Below, in pieces: positions 11,041 to 23,196 of a DNA stretch of 64,000 bases (the stretch's first letter is position 1; the number at the start of each line of letters is the position of its first letter). The notes below the pieces were generated by a model. The model was not told the DNA's origin. It did not search any database and was given only the letters and a program-made list of their open reading frames with translations. A program made the position numbers and the translations under genes. This stretch comes from Gambelia wislizenii (lineage: Eukaryota > Chordata > Lepidosauria > Squamata > Crotaphytidae). The stretch lies in contig JAUMIR010000001.1 in NCBI GenBank assembly GCA_030847615.1, forward strand, positions 440,936,687 through 441,000,686, given 5' to 3'.

Positions 11041-11590
11041 TACCCTAGCCCACCCACCCCTTAAAATAATATTAAATTACAAAGGATTAAAAACATGGAT
11101 TAATTAAAATATATATAAATTAGAAGAAAAAAATTTAAATTTCACAATCATCCACCATTCCCCAGCATCTCCTTACTATCTTTTCCCCACAATTTTGGTC
11201 ACAACTGAATCATTTCTCAGACCTGGCTAATGAATGATGTCCTCTGTGTCAAATAAGAGAGGAACCAAGTTTTGTTCTGTCTTCCATTGCTAGAATTGGA
11301 ATTCACCTGGACAGTACATTTCCTTCCTCCTGTGGGTCTATAGAGCTTTTACAGCACAATCCTATCAGCATGTATTTGCAAGTGAGCTCCATTCTATTCA
11401 GTGGGGGATGCTGTGGCCCTAATATCCCAGGAACCAAATTAGAGAAGAGTCAAATGCTGTGCAGTAGCAGTGGAGATTCAGAGAACTGGTAACAGGACTG
11501 GTGTCCTGTACAGATGCGCAGGATTAAAACCTGTCAAACATGTTAAAATCCCTGATAATTAATATTCAGTTCTGATATTAGGATGACTTA

Positions 11591-11808
11591 GGACTTTTTC
11601 GGATGAGTCTTTTACAGCGCAAGCAGCCTTGTCCCCGTTGCAAGGCTGCTGCACTGCAGGGCGTCCCTTTCGGATGACGCTCTCCCCTGCTGGTACTGTT
11701 GCGTTACCGCGGGGACACTGCTGCGTTATATTTGGCGGTTTTCTAATCACGATCAACGCAACGGGGACAAGGCTGCTTGCGCTGTAAAAGACTCATCCAA
11801 AAAAGTCC
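11591..11808. mobile_element. Harbinger-type MITE A, near-perfect 50-bp inverted termini
   Basis: The first 50 bases (GGACTTTTTCGGATGAGTC...) and the reverse complement of the last 50 (GGACTTTTTTGGATGAGTC...) differ at a single position. The element is flanked by TTA at 11588-11590 and 11809-11811. A three-base TWA duplication with GG-starting termini is the Harbinger/PIF pattern. The interior repeats a GGATGA word and shows no coding frame. The very low divergence between termini marks it as the youngest-looking element in the window. Confidence 0.9.
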
Positions 11809-11811
11809 TTA

Positions 11812-12013
11812 GGCTGCTGACACACTGTAGAAATAATGCAGTTTGATACCACTTTAACTATCATGGCTCCATCCTATGGAATTGTGGGATTTGTAGTTTG
11901 TTGTGGCACCAGAGCTTTCTGCCACAGAAGGCTAAATATCTCACAAAACTACAAATTCCAGAATTCCATAGCATTGAGCCAAATTGCATTATTTCTGCAG
12001 TGTGACAGGAGCC
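11812..12013. mobile_element. Harbinger-type MITE B
   Basis: Left terminus GGCTGCTGACACACTGTAG; the reverse complement of the right terminus is GGCTCCTGTCACACTGCAG, both followed by AAATAATGCA. Flanked by TTA at 11809-11811 and 12014-12016. Interior words TGGCTCCATCCTATGG and GGATTTGTAGTTTG are shared with MITE C and with fragments at 4112 and 41214. Confidence 0.88.
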
Positions 12014-12016
12014 TTA

Positions 12017-12230
12017 GGGTACATCTGCACTGTAGAAATAATGCAGTTTGACACCGCTTTAACTGCCATGGCTCCATCCTACAGAATCCTAGGATTTGTA
12101 GTTTTGTGAGGCACCAGCACGCTTTGGCAGAGAAGGCTACAGACCTTGTAAAACTATAAATCCCATGATTCCATGGGACTTAAAGTGGTGACAAACTGTA
12201 TTACTGTATTTCTACAGTGTAGATGCACCC
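12017..12230. mobile_element. Harbinger-type MITE C
   Basis: Left terminus GGGTACATCTGCACTGTAG; the reverse complement of the right terminus is GGGTGCATCTACACTGTAG. Flanked by TTA at 12014-12016 and 12231-12233. It belongs to the same broad family as MITE B (shared interior blocks) but with a distinct terminal decamer. No coding capacity. Confidence 0.88.
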
Positions 12231-12339
12231 TTAGCTTCTCCAATTAGGGGTCAAATTCTGTGCATGCAAAAAGTAAGTCTCCCTAGAAATTCCTCACAGG
12301 GGAACCTGTGCAATTTGTCACTTTAAGAAATTATTAGCA

Positions 12340-13440
12340 CAGCAGTAAAGTCAACACATCATGCACCAGTTCATAAAAGCAATTAATTTATACCATGCAT
12401 GGACTAATATGTAATGATTATTTGCATGTGATACTGAAATAAATGTTGTTCTTTTATGCAAGAGTACACAATGGTTACAAAAAGCTGTGCTGTGGTGTCA
12501 CACTACATGGGACAATGTGCCATTTAATTCATTTTGACCTTTTTCATCATCAGGTTTTAAACAAATCTTGTCAAGGTGGCCTAACAACATATCTACACTA
12601 GCAAATTTTATCCTCATTTCAAAACAGTATGCTGAGAGCAAAACACTAGGAACAAGTCAACAAAAAAAGGTCATTATTTCCATAAGGAAATATTTGATCT
12701 CCCCCACTTTTCCTACACATTGTCTTTTTGCAACATTGGTATGACCCAGTTTTGCTTTCCCCCCAAGTTAAGTTTGTATTTGTGTGCCTGTGTGTACTCC
12801 TGATAGAAGTGTAATTCTACCAATAAAATGCCTTTTAAAGGATTGCAACCATTCTTGTCTTTACCCCTTTTCATTAATGGGCAAATGACTAATTTATTTC
12901 CTATTAGAATTTATATGGTTTGCCGCAATTAAGATAAAAAGCATAATTGCTGACAAACCCAGGGCAGTATTTAAATCACTTCCTTGTTGACAACATATTT
13001 CTCCTTCTTAAAAGTGAATGTCTCTGAAATTTGATTTGTGCAGAACCCTTGTGGACTCATCATTCGACTGTACTGCACCTGTCACCTGTGTACTAGCATT
13101 CTGCTTAAGGATCAATTTACATAACCTCATTTAATGGGTTCATAAATCATACCCATTAAGCCCAGCTAACAGGAACCAAGGGTTCTAATTTATGCTGCCT
13201 TTCATAGCAGAAAATTGGGAGGCTGGAGCCTGTGGATAAAGAACCCAGGTCTTGCCTTTGATTGTTGATTGTGATGGTAAATGTATGGATGATGAGAACA
13301 GATTTTCACTTTATTGATTTCCTGCCAAAGCACAGCATGCTTTATTGTGAAAGGGGGCCTTTTGGCAGCAGTGCTAAAAGTGGCAGTTGTTTAGGAGCCC
13401 TTTGCCAAGATGACATCTAAGACAATACATACTGGTAAAT
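12340..13440. promoter_or_regulatory. Repeat-free AT-rich block, candidate conserved non-coding DNA
   Basis: No terminal repeats or TE words were seen. The block contains an octamer ATTTGCAT (12420-12427), AATTAATTTATACC (near 12383), GCAATTAAG (near 12925) and several ATTA cores, and it keeps mixed, low-repeat sequence over more than a kilobase. Such composition is common in enhancers of developmental genes, but only cross-species alignment could show conservation. Function is inference. Confidence 0.2.
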
Positions 13441-16400
13441 ACTAAAATAATATCAAGCTGAAATGTTAACCTTTTTTTTTAAGGAGCCCTCTCAAATGAT
13501 CACAAAATGAGTGATATTTTCTCAAATGTGAAGCTGTGTCTCAAAGATACACAAGAAACAGAACTAATATGTGGAAATACATAAGAGATTTTTTGCATTT
13601 TTAAATTTACAGTATCTGTTGGTTTTCTGCAATAAATTATATTACTCTCGAATCTTTTCACAGATGTTGGAAACCCATCTAATGATAAATATAAATCCAG
13701 AGCAGTTTGTCTCTAGCCATGTTATAATTCTGGGAACTGTTTAGCACTTATATTTTGTTTATAATAAAAGTTTATTTTTGAACCCAGGGTTCATGATATT
13801 ATGTGTGACCCTGGCCTTCTGCCCAGAAACATATCCATCTATTTAGCTATGACTAAAATCAATGGGAAGATCTAGAACAATGTGGCTCCCCAACAACACC
13901 ACAGACTGCTGCCTCTGTCAGTAGTTCTTTAGGAAAAGAGCCAAATACCTGTGCAAAAGACAGTATCCTCGAACAATCTTTGAGTAATCAAAATTTAAGA
14001 TTACTAATCTGAGGGGAAAATTTGCTGTTTTCATTTCATTCTTGTAAAGCACAGGAAAAAGAAATGTCTTGTAAATTTAGTGGCTGGGTATATACCAGCA
14101 CATTGCTTTTCATCCTTGAACAGAAGCCCTGTTTTTATTTTCACAGCCATATTGGCTGAGTATGTGATGGGAAAACAGGGAAAGACCTCATTCAGCATTT
14201 GCACATTCAATGGAAGCTGTCCACAGGGTTCTAAACATGGACAAAGCCTACGTGTGCAAAAGTAGACACACACAACTCTATTCATGCTTTCTGCTGCAAG
14301 CACAGATGTTGGAAACAAGTCCATTTGCCCAGTCAATGGGGATATGAATGTGATATTGGGATCCTTCTACTACTTGTTCAAAATTCCCATTCCACTGTTT
14401 TTGAGAAAATGAAATTATTTTATACTTATTTTTGTGGGAAGAGAAATTTCTCAAATTTAGGTGTGTGAGTGTTCTTATTTTGCTGACCTTATTAGAAAGT
14501 CAAGGGTTATAACTTTATTTCTTATTATTAGAACCTTTAAAAAAATCCTCACACTGCTGGCATAGGGTACATCTCTCTCTCTCTGCAGCTTCCCTCTAGC
14601 AATACAGTCTGGAATTTCTTGGGAACAATACAACACAAGCAGAATTTGGAAAATTTACCTTGGACTACAGCATCCCCAGTGCTCCCATCAACAGTAATGC
14701 AGAGCCATGGAAAGGACAAGGGTCAATGGACTCATTGCCACTTTTCTTCTCATGCAATAGTAATGACATGGGGGGGGGGCAATATCGGGATGGATTCTAT
14801 CTATAAAAATCAGATTCAGATCAGGACATATGAAGAAAGAAACAGAGCTTCAAATGTTTTTTTAGCCATAAGGTTATTGAGTGACCCCATTCTTCTCTCA
14901 GCCTAATCTACTTTGTAGAGTTGTGAGGATAAAAGATGGGGCAAAGAGAGCTATATATATCAGTTTTTGCTCTTTGGAGAAAGAATATTATAAACATGTA
15001 ATAAATGAATGAATGGCTCATATTCTTAACCCCTACACTATGTTAGTTCTATCTGCAGAGAATGCAGCTATCAAGTTTAATTGTTGGGAATATGTCTTCT
15101 TTGAGCGGGGAATAGAACAAGAAGATTTGACTGTATGGAAACTGTGGGATGGATCATTGTACAGTCAGTTTTCACAGATGTACTTTCTGAAAACTAGGTT
15201 TCATTTCAACCTTATTGAGTTTATTCTTGTGAAATAATGGTGATAACCAGAAAATAAATATAAAATATTTATTAATGAGAAATGGAGACAACAAACAGAC
15301 TTAGCAATGAGTTATGAGCTCAATGTATAATTGTGGGGGAGGGAAATGTGAAAAATGTTAATACAAGAACAACAAAGAATCTAAGTGGCAAGAAAGTACA
15401 ATAGAGACATACAGATGGCATCTATTTAATTGGGGGAAATAATTATCTCAAATACAGAAATAATAATCTAAAACATAAAACCAAACTTCTGCCAGTAAAG
15501 CATATACTGTATATTCCTTCTAAACCTTCTACCATTCCACACCAATAAAAGCTTCCACTTACATAGCTGTTTAGCCTAAAGATTGCAGAAGCAAGATTTA
15601 GATCTACCTGTTCCAAAAGGCAGGTCCCTGAAGACTCAGGTGAGGGCTTAAAAAGATTGGTCCAAAGGGCCAAGATACTGTACAGAGTCCTAGACAGTTA
15701 AGATGTTTTCTCTGTGTTCAAAAGAAGAAAAAGAGAGCTAAGGTTTAGAACACACAACATACCTGGGATGGTGGGGAGGGGTCCTTGTTGTATGCAAAAG
15801 AGAGGTCTGAAGCTAAAACGGATTCCAGTGAAGACAACATGAAACTTTTCTCTGTTCCTCATCATCCCAGAACCTCTTCTGCTGTCTGATTAATTCCATC
15901 TCTTACCTTAGAAATTAATATCCAGTTCTCTATTGGTAGATGGCAGGTAAGGATGGGAAAGGTTAATTAAACCATTCTTCTTTACTATACAGTGCAGAAG
16001 CTGTTTCCCTTTGTTTTGGACAACTGATATGATCTATGAGTCTCATCAGGTTACGTTCTGGGCATAAAGCCATTGGAAAAATCCAGCTTCACATTTCTTC
16101 ATTCTAGTCTTGTAGGTTGGCCATGAACTCGTCACCACAGCAACCATTTATCTATCTTTGCTCTCATTAAAGAATCCAGAGCTCCAGGCCAAGAGAATCT
16201 CTGCCCTCTCTTCCAAGAGAAAACAATCATGCTCTTTAAGAGTCTAGCTTTTTTTGGTCTAGCTCTTCTTTCTTTCTTTTCTGGGATTTCTGATCCTCTG
16301 GTTTGAACTGAAGCTCCTGGGCAGGCCTGGGGTCATAACAGATGTCCACCTACTCTACAAGGTTTGCCTTTGCTTGGTGCCATGAAATTCATTACTAAAC

Positions 16401-17560
16401 CATGTGTGATGTTGAACAAGTGTACATTTAAACAAGCATACTTTTATCTGGAAAGTCCTGATCCACATCAGGGCCTTGTATCAGATTTCTTCACCCCTCA
16501 CTTAAAATCAAGTAATAAAATTATTCCTTCATAGTATATATCAAGCTGAATGTTGGAGCTGCATGTTCAAATGCTTGCCAGGGTGCGGGGGGGGGGGAGA
16601 GAAGAAAAAGCCTCCCTAAATAAAGAAAAACAACACATCAAGGGGAAGGCTAGATGGGACCAGTGCAGAATAGTGCTTGTCTGTGACCAATGGGACCCAC
16701 AAATGCTGTGACCCACAATGCATTTTCAGGAAAGAAGGCAACAACAACAACACAAATATGGTATCAGTCCCTGGCACATGGGGGGAGGGAATTGCCAGTC
16801 TGTCACATCAGATAGCTTGAGAAGCACTGGGTAAGATGATGGTCCCCGAGTTATTCAACCTATAGGGTGTGTTTAATAGGGTGATCTTTAAATATGTAAA
16901 CCAATGCACCCACCACTGATGTGGTACATCCAGGAAAAGATTTGCCACTTGATATTGCTGAATATACTATATAAACAGACCCCCTGTCTTTTCAGTATTC
17001 CAGACCCCATATATCATGTAACACTATCTAGCCCAAAAGTTTGTGCTAAAAATGTGTTAGTAACAGCATCCTGTATATGAAAAGGAACTGAGTTTCAAAT
17101 GCCAGTGCTTCAGTTTAAAAAAAAAAAAAAGGATAGTGATTTGCCTTATGCTGTTTATGTCCTGAGCAACTGATTACATCAGTTGCTAGCCAGTGCCAAG
17201 TGTTATAAAATGAGTTTTTATTAACTCCCAGAATTTGCTAGGAAAAAAAGGAGTTGATGACTATAACCAATAATGATTATTTTCTGTTCTTCTACTACCA
17301 CCATCACCACAACCACACAACCACACATTTCAAGTACTTGACCATTAATTATAATATCAATAGACTGCAAATAAGTAACACAGACACATGTTAGGACAAC
17401 ATTTCATTTGTAACTGTTTTGTATATATCATAAATCTCTAATATTGGGCTATTGTCACACATGATGAATTATTGTAAGCATGTCAGCACATAGTGGAAGT
17501 CAAGTACATTCAAACACTACTCAGTCAGAATTGAATTTGGCATGATAGTCTCATAAAAGG
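13441..17560. other. Long non-coding stretch without supported genes
   Basis: Holds short low-complexity runs only: T8 near 13473, (TC)n near 14572-14585, G9 near 14771, G10 near 16588, A14 near 17117. Open frames are short and lack any recognisable motif. A patch at 15440-16340 ends on the minus strand with TGTTATGACCCCAGGCC, which could start an old LTR, but nothing else supports it. Confidence 0.35.
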
Positions 17561-18260
17561 GGGCTCAATTGAGAGTTTCCACTTGCCTGCTCTAAACTTG
17601 TCACTTGTAGGTGCTAAAGAGCTTGTTGTGTTGGTTTAATTAGTCAACAAATCGGTCCTTGCTTGATTGCATGGTCGTATCACATATGTTAACACTTCAG
17701 CGTTTGATGGAGATATTAACAAGTAACAAGAGTCTCTTGGTCTATGGACTTTAAAGAAGAGAAGCTCTTCTATATTATTTCATTTGGCCCTGCCAATATT
17801 TATTAGATCATGCAGCTAGCAGGCTGCCAGTGAGAGAAAGACAACACAAACATTTTTCAGGGTTATGCTCATCTATATCCAAAAGAAGGGTCACTAGACA
17901 ATCGATTGTAGAAGAGTATAAGTAAGATAAGTGTTCTCTGCTGCAGCTAACAAATTCATTATTTGATACAGTTTGCTGCAGACCTCCTTTCAGCTTTTGT
18001 CACTTAAAGATAATTTATGACAAGAACAGAGAGGTTCTTGAAAATGCTATAGCAACTAGAGCTGAATGATGCCACTCCGGCATTAGATGCATAGTCACCA
18101 GAGGCCAGGAGAAAGGAAGTTTGCATTTGTATGAAAAACCATGTGAGTTAAGCATTCATCAAGGTTGGATAAAATATTCCTATTAATTGTCACTGGAAGA
18201 TTAAACAGGAAAAGGAAAAGTTCCATAATTAAAATGGCTTATTCCCAGCAATGGAGTGAC
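17560..18260. promoter_or_regulatory. Repeat-free block, candidate conserved non-coding DNA
   Basis: Single-copy-looking sequence with TTTAATTAGTC (17636), an ATCGATTG site (17902), TAAGATAAG (17926) and CATAATTAAAATGG (18224), flanked by ordinary intergenic DNA. No TE word was recognised across about 700 bp. Inference only; needs alignment to other squamates and birds. Confidence 0.2.
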
Positions 18261-18592
18261 GGGAAAATAAAACAACAACAACAAAAAAAGGGGGGTCCTC
18301 TGTAAGGTTTGCAAAGGGACTCATTTATTCAGGATTTGTATAGTAGCAGACAAAAGAGGAGAGCATACTTTACAGCATCCATTCACTTGGACACCATTTG
18401 GGAATTGCTTTTTTATCTTTTGTTGCAAAAAAAAAAAAAAAAGAACGCAACCCCAAGCCATGAACTGTAATCAAAGGAAATTTCATTTCTAATTTTGCAG
18501 CATCTCCAATGCAAAGGTGTAGCATTGGGGTTCTCAGAACTACAGGGCAGGCCTCCCTTGGGAACATTTGGGCTCTGGGAGGGGAGAATCCT

Positions 18593-18622
18593 GGTTCCAA
18601 CTCTACAATTCTATGATTCTGT
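18593..18622 (+). repeat. CR1 3'-tail remnant
   Basis: GTTCCAACTCTACAATTCTA followed by TGATTCTG is the characteristic terminal tail of CR1 LINEs. The rest of the element is not recognisable upstream. Confidence 0.5.
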
Positions 18623-18743
18623 ACCCTCTTCTTTCTCCACCAACCAAGATATGGGTAGCTTAAATGCCTCCTGGCAGTAGACCCTTGCTGGTCCTCATTG
18701 AATTTGTGCGAGTGGAGAGATGGGTCAGGAAGATTCAGAAACA

Positions 18744-18761
18744 ACACACACACACACACAA
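18744..18761. repeat. (CA)n microsatellite
   Basis: About nine CA units in an otherwise AT-rich non-coding background. Confidence 0.9.
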
Positions 18762-18769
18762 GAGATCTG

Positions 18770-19950
18770 TTGAAGAAGGAAAGTGAGATACTAAAAATGG
18801 GGTACACAGAGGAAAAGGGTACTGAGAGAATTAGAAATGAGAGAATGGAAATGAATTAGGTGGCACAGAAAGAATAAGAAAGAAGGTTCACTGAGGAAGT
18901 TCACAGAGTGTTGGTGCAGAAAGAATTCTATCAGGTTCTAAGGAAGAATTTGTGTTAAAGGATGGGTGGTTATGCAGCTTTCAGTCACAATCATAATTTA
19001 TCTTAATTATGTTCTAAATAAGCCAGGATGGAGATTTTATCAATTAATGGAAAAAGATCATTGGCTTTAAAACAAGAAAGGATAAACCTGATTTTGTGTG
19101 GGTTACCAGAGGAGGCTGAAGAGAATTTATTTTTTACATTTGCAGAGGTTTATGAAAAGGTTGCCTGGATCAGGTTTTGTACAAATTGAATAAGCATTTC
19201 CATTTCTTTCTGGAAGATCATGCAGTTTCCAAGATCTGCTAATACAGTTTAATCATGTTAGGAACTGAGATGGTTTGGCTTTGGTTTAGGGAAAGAAGCT
19301 CTATTCAGATGAATGATAATGAGGTTTTTAGCTTAGCCGATCTCTCTCCAGGAGTTATAATCAAACACAGAGAACCTAAAAATTGAATTGGGGGAGGGGG
19401 CTTTTCATACAAGAGATTCATTTCAGACAAACCACTCTGTCTCAAGTGATTTTTCAGTTTGTAGAGTGAGAAGCTAAAGCTCTCTTTTTGCACATGGCAG
19501 CAGAGAATAAAATAACCAACTTCAGGCCTAAAGCCAATAAAACACTGGTGGGAGGGCTGGGATTTTCAGGCTTTCCTCTGCTGGTCTGTGGCCCTCAGAG
19601 TTGCCCAAAGCCTCTTCTGGGAGGTTTGGGAAGTGTTCAGGTGAGCTACAGTGGGAAGGATATGGACCTGTAACAGCAAATTATCAGATGCACTTTCCTC
19701 AAATTCCAATTCCCATGTTTCTCAACACAATTCAGCAATTAAAGTGGTACAATCTCAGCTGAACATGTATAAATTACAAGATTCTATGAGGAATATCACA
19801 GTATACAACAATATCAATGGATTTGGAAGGTATGTTATTACTCTTAGCTGTAATCTAATTCCAATTTATGTTGATATTTTTAAAAACCCTTACAGTTTTT
19901 AGTGGATCACTGTGGATCAATGTGACTATTTTCATATTGTTATATCCAGT
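18770..19950. other. Non-coding stretch, no feature seen
   Basis: Only short frames without family motifs; G-rich patch near 19390. No terminal repeats found. Confidence 0.4.
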
Positions 19951-19956
19951 ACAACC

Positions 19957-20168
19957 CCCATATCTGCAGGGGATACATTGCCAGACTTACCGTGGATATC
20001 GGAAACCATGGGTAATAGCAAGCCCTATTAAAATGAATGACTTCTGGCCCAAGCATACCATAGAGCCATGATGGAGGACCTAGAACATGCCAAAAGAGGT
20101 CATATTTTTGTCAGACGTGGTAAGTGAATCGGTGGATATGGGTCCTGCAGATATGAGGAGTTGTACTG
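19957..20168. mobile_element. Tigger/pogo-like MITE
   Basis: Left terminus CAGTACAACCCCCATATCTGC and the reverse complement of the right terminus CAGTACAACTCCTCATATCTGC pair well; the right flank is TA while the left has drifted to TC. Internal GTGGATATCGG and GTGGATATGGG words repeat the terminal theme. About 212 bp, non-coding, same superfamily as 8122-8332, 25489-26770 and 34151-34380 but a different family. Confidence 0.8.
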
Positions 20169-20706
20169 TATTATGTTTCCTAATTTCTATTGCTCAATGC
20201 ATCATTCTGTCATAAGGATAAATATGGCTTGAGTCAGTTATCTGTTTCCAAGTATCTTACAATAGATCATCATTTTGGATAATTTCCTCTCCTCATTTCC
20301 TGTTTTCTCTCCACCCTCAGGTTTTTGACATTTTGGTTTTTAAGATGTTTTCCACCATTAATTACATTTGTTAGAGGATTTTAATTATTTGATAGTACTA
20401 GCTGTGTACAGTCCATTACATTTGAATTACTAGCCATATCTAATGAGATGATAGAACATGCTGTACAAGAGGGATTAGAGAAGAGATCCAAATGATGAGG
20501 TAAGCAACTGGATTTTTCAACAAAGAAGAAATAAAGTGTTGCAGAAGACATTTATTTCAGCTCATGTTTATGCTAAATTATATTATACCATTACTGATAC
20601 TGGTTGGCTGTCATTTATTATGTTGATCACTTGCTAGTGGTCAGACTTACCAAGTAATATTTCATCAATACAAGTCTGAATCAAGTACTGTTCACTAGTA
20701 GTCTCT
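20169..20706. other. Non-coding stretch, no feature seen
   Basis: AT-rich sequence without recognisable repeats or coding frames. Confidence 0.4.
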
Positions 20707-20790
20707 TATCATCATCATCATCATCATCATCAATTTATTTGTATCCTGCTTTTCCATGGTAAACCATGCTAAAGCAGCTTGCAGTAACAG
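20707..20790 (-). repeat. (ATC)n run plus LINE/SINE 3'-end-like fragment
   Basis: An (ATC)n run of about eight units is followed by AATTTATTTGTATCCTGC and AGCAGCTTGCAG, the reverse complement of the same terminus type seen at 2961 and 10955. The trinucleotide run is plausibly the expanded tail of that retroelement. Confidence 0.5.
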
Positions 20791-21451
20791 ATGAGTTTGC
20801 ATAATAAAAAATAGAATTTCAAGACAATTAGTTACAAGTCAAAATTTAAATAATCATATAAATATTAAGAAATATACACAGATTTAAAAGTTGATTCATA
20901 ATCCATACTAAGATTTTTAATAGAAACAAAGATGATCCAAACAGCAGCAAAAAGAATACATATATATTAACCAAGACTAAGGACATTATCAGACGCAGCA
21001 AATTTGGCGTGATAACGACCCAGCAGAACACAAAAGGATGACATCAGATGACATCATCCTTTTGTGTTCCGGTGGCGTTATTCTCACATTTCTTTTTATT
21101 GACAGCTGAAGTCATCAATAGATCCCCCGTTGCGATTTGGTAAACCTCAGGCCATTTAATTCTTGTGAATGCAGCATCAAAGGCCAGTCCAGCACAAACA
21201 ATTTCAGGTGAGATCGGGACATCCAAGTAAGTTTTGCTCTTTTTATGACTCTCCTTGGGTTACTTGAGACTTTTTAAGTGTGTCTAGGTGTTTGGTCCTC
21301 TCCATTGACGCCCCCTTGTTGTGGGAGAGAGGCTTGCGTACCCTAATGATGTTTTGAGCTATGCTGGCAGTGGCATAATAGCCACTGGTAGGATCTCCCA
21401 TGCCAGACAGGTCAAAACCGAAGGGTCTGACAAAGAGCGTCAAAGGGCAGG

Positions 21452-22061
21452 ATGGGCTCTCTAGCCTTGTGGCAACCGTCCTCGGAGAAGGAAAACTCTA
21501 ATCCCAAACCCGGGCAGATGGTGCTCGTCCAACCCTGTAAGGTCAACCATCTAAGAGAAGGAAACTCTAATCAAACCTACGACCCAAGGACCTCGCTGCT
21601 GCTGTCCATGCTTGCAAGGCCAGCAGACAAACCTTTGGTTTAAAGGGTGAGGCCAGTTCTGTGCACGCTGCGCTCCACCAAAAAAACCATTGCACAGGCT
21701 CTAAGGACAAATCCAATTCCAAAAAAGCCCTGTAGTGATAGGTGAGGGATGAAACCAGCAGGTGTAAAGATACACTGGAAGCCGCAGCCCCAACCCTGCA
21801 TGCAGGCGGTTCAGGACATTGGTCGCTCGAGGCTGACCCGGGAGATGACAGTCTTGTTTGGCAGCATCCTGAATGACCAAGCAGCCTTTTTTAAGGAGAG
21901 CACTGCTTGCTCCATATGGAGAGGGGCCTAGAAAAGGTGGCCTAATGAAAGCTCATCCCCAACTACCTGGTTGGCTAGCCGCAGCCAACGGGAATCTTGT
22001 GATGCGGTCAAACCAAGGCAAAGAAACAAAGGCACACACAGGCCTCCAAAGGTGTAAATAA
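21452..22061 (+). other. LINE 5' region with a possible short upstream frame
   Basis: The part 21749-22061 reads MKPAGVKIHWKPQPQPC... then SRLTREMTVLFGSILNDQ, then RGPRKGGLMKAHP..LPGWL. The same protein-like words occur on the minus strand of copy 3 (56920-56627), sometimes in a different frame. Shared translation could mean a short upstream protein or simply conserved 5' UTR. It has no gag, RRM or zinc-knuckle motif, so I do not call it ORF1. Confidence 0.35.
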
Positions 22062-23193
22062 ACTGACACTTGCATGCTGGAACATCAGAACCATGCAAGA
22101 CTCTGAAGATAGTGGACGGCCTGAGTGTCGATCTGCCCTAATAGCCCATGAACTATCACGGCTTAATATTGACATCGCTGCTCTTAGTGAAGTTCGCTTC
22201 CATGAGGAAGGCAGCCTTAAAGAACATGGCGCTGGCTACACACTTTACTGGTCTGACAAACCCAAAACTGAAAAACATCTTTCAGGAGTAGGCTTTATGA
22301 TTAAAAACTCCATTGCCTCCAAACTCGAAACCTTGCCAACAGGACACTCTGATCGCATTATTTCCTTACGCCTCCCACATGTTGCTCTCTTCAATATATA
22401 TGCCCCAACTATGCAAGCCGACCCTGTAGAGAAAGACAAATTCTACACAGACCTACGCCAACTCATACAAAAAGTCCCCGTAGAAGATAAAATTATTATC
22501 CTTGGTGACTTCAATGCCAGAGTAGGAAATAACTCCGAAGCCTGGAAAGGTGTCTTAGGCAAGCATGGTGTTGGAAATTGCTATGATAATGGACGCCTCC
22601 TGCTAGAGTTCTGTGCAGAACAACAGCTGAGTATTACAAACACAATCTTTCAGCAGAAAGATAGCTTGAAGACAACCTGGATGCATCCCCGATCCAAACA
22701 TTGGCACCTCATTGACTATGTTCTAGTCCGTCAGAGAGACATTCGTGATGTCCGTCATACCCGAGTGATACCCAGTGCAGAATGCCAAACAGACCATCGC
22801 CACGTCAGATGTAAACTAAATCTTCATCTTACGTTCAAACCTAAGAGGGGTGGCATCTTAAATAAGAGACTCCAAGTCAACAATCTTCAACAAGCTACCA
22901 TGAGACACAACTTCCAGGCAAATCTAGAAACGAAACTTGAAGACCATCCTACAGATCCTTCTCCTACAGTGCTTTGGCAACATATCAAAAACAGTACCTT
23001 CCAGTCTGCAGAAGAATCCCTCGGGTTCTCCCACAAGAAAAATCAAGACTGGTTTGATGAAAACAACCAAGAGATCCAGGAGCTGTTGGCAAAGAAGAGA
23101 ACTGCTCACCAGGCATACCTCGCCCAGCCAACCTGCCATGTAAGAAAAGCAGCTTTCCGCCTCACATGTGGTAAACTACAACAAAAACTCTGA
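22060..23193 (+). pseudogene. LINE APE endonuclease domain (nearly intact)
   Basis: The frame 22093-23193 (366 residues) reads an APE-type endonuclease, which nicks the target so its 3' end can prime reverse transcription. The homologous frame begins a little upstream (LACWNIRTM at about 22072). Visible catalytic motifs: WN in LACWNIRTM, E in ALSEVRFHEEG, LGDFNARVG (metal/phosphate site), LIDYVLVRQRD, and TDHRH near residue 236, the terminal histidine motif. Downstream comes a linker with LGFSHKKNQDWFDENN. It ends at a stop (23191-23193) where the related copy reads through, so the original polyprotein is broken here. Copy 3 shares most of the residues. Confidence 0.9.
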
Positions 23194-23196
23194 GAC

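Noticed and set aside
11559..11756. 65-codon minus-strand frame over MITE A
   Set aside because: It is the shadow of an inverted-repeat MITE; the termini and TTA flanks explain the sequence fully.
15440..16340. Possible minus-strand LTR beginning TGTTATGACCCC
   Set aside because: No second end, duplication, or partner copy could be found; a start word alone is not enough.
18370..18807. 145-codon minus-strand frame
   Set aside because: Contains poly-F from an A-run and a CR1 tail remnant and a (CA)n repeat; composition is that of translated low-complexity DNA.
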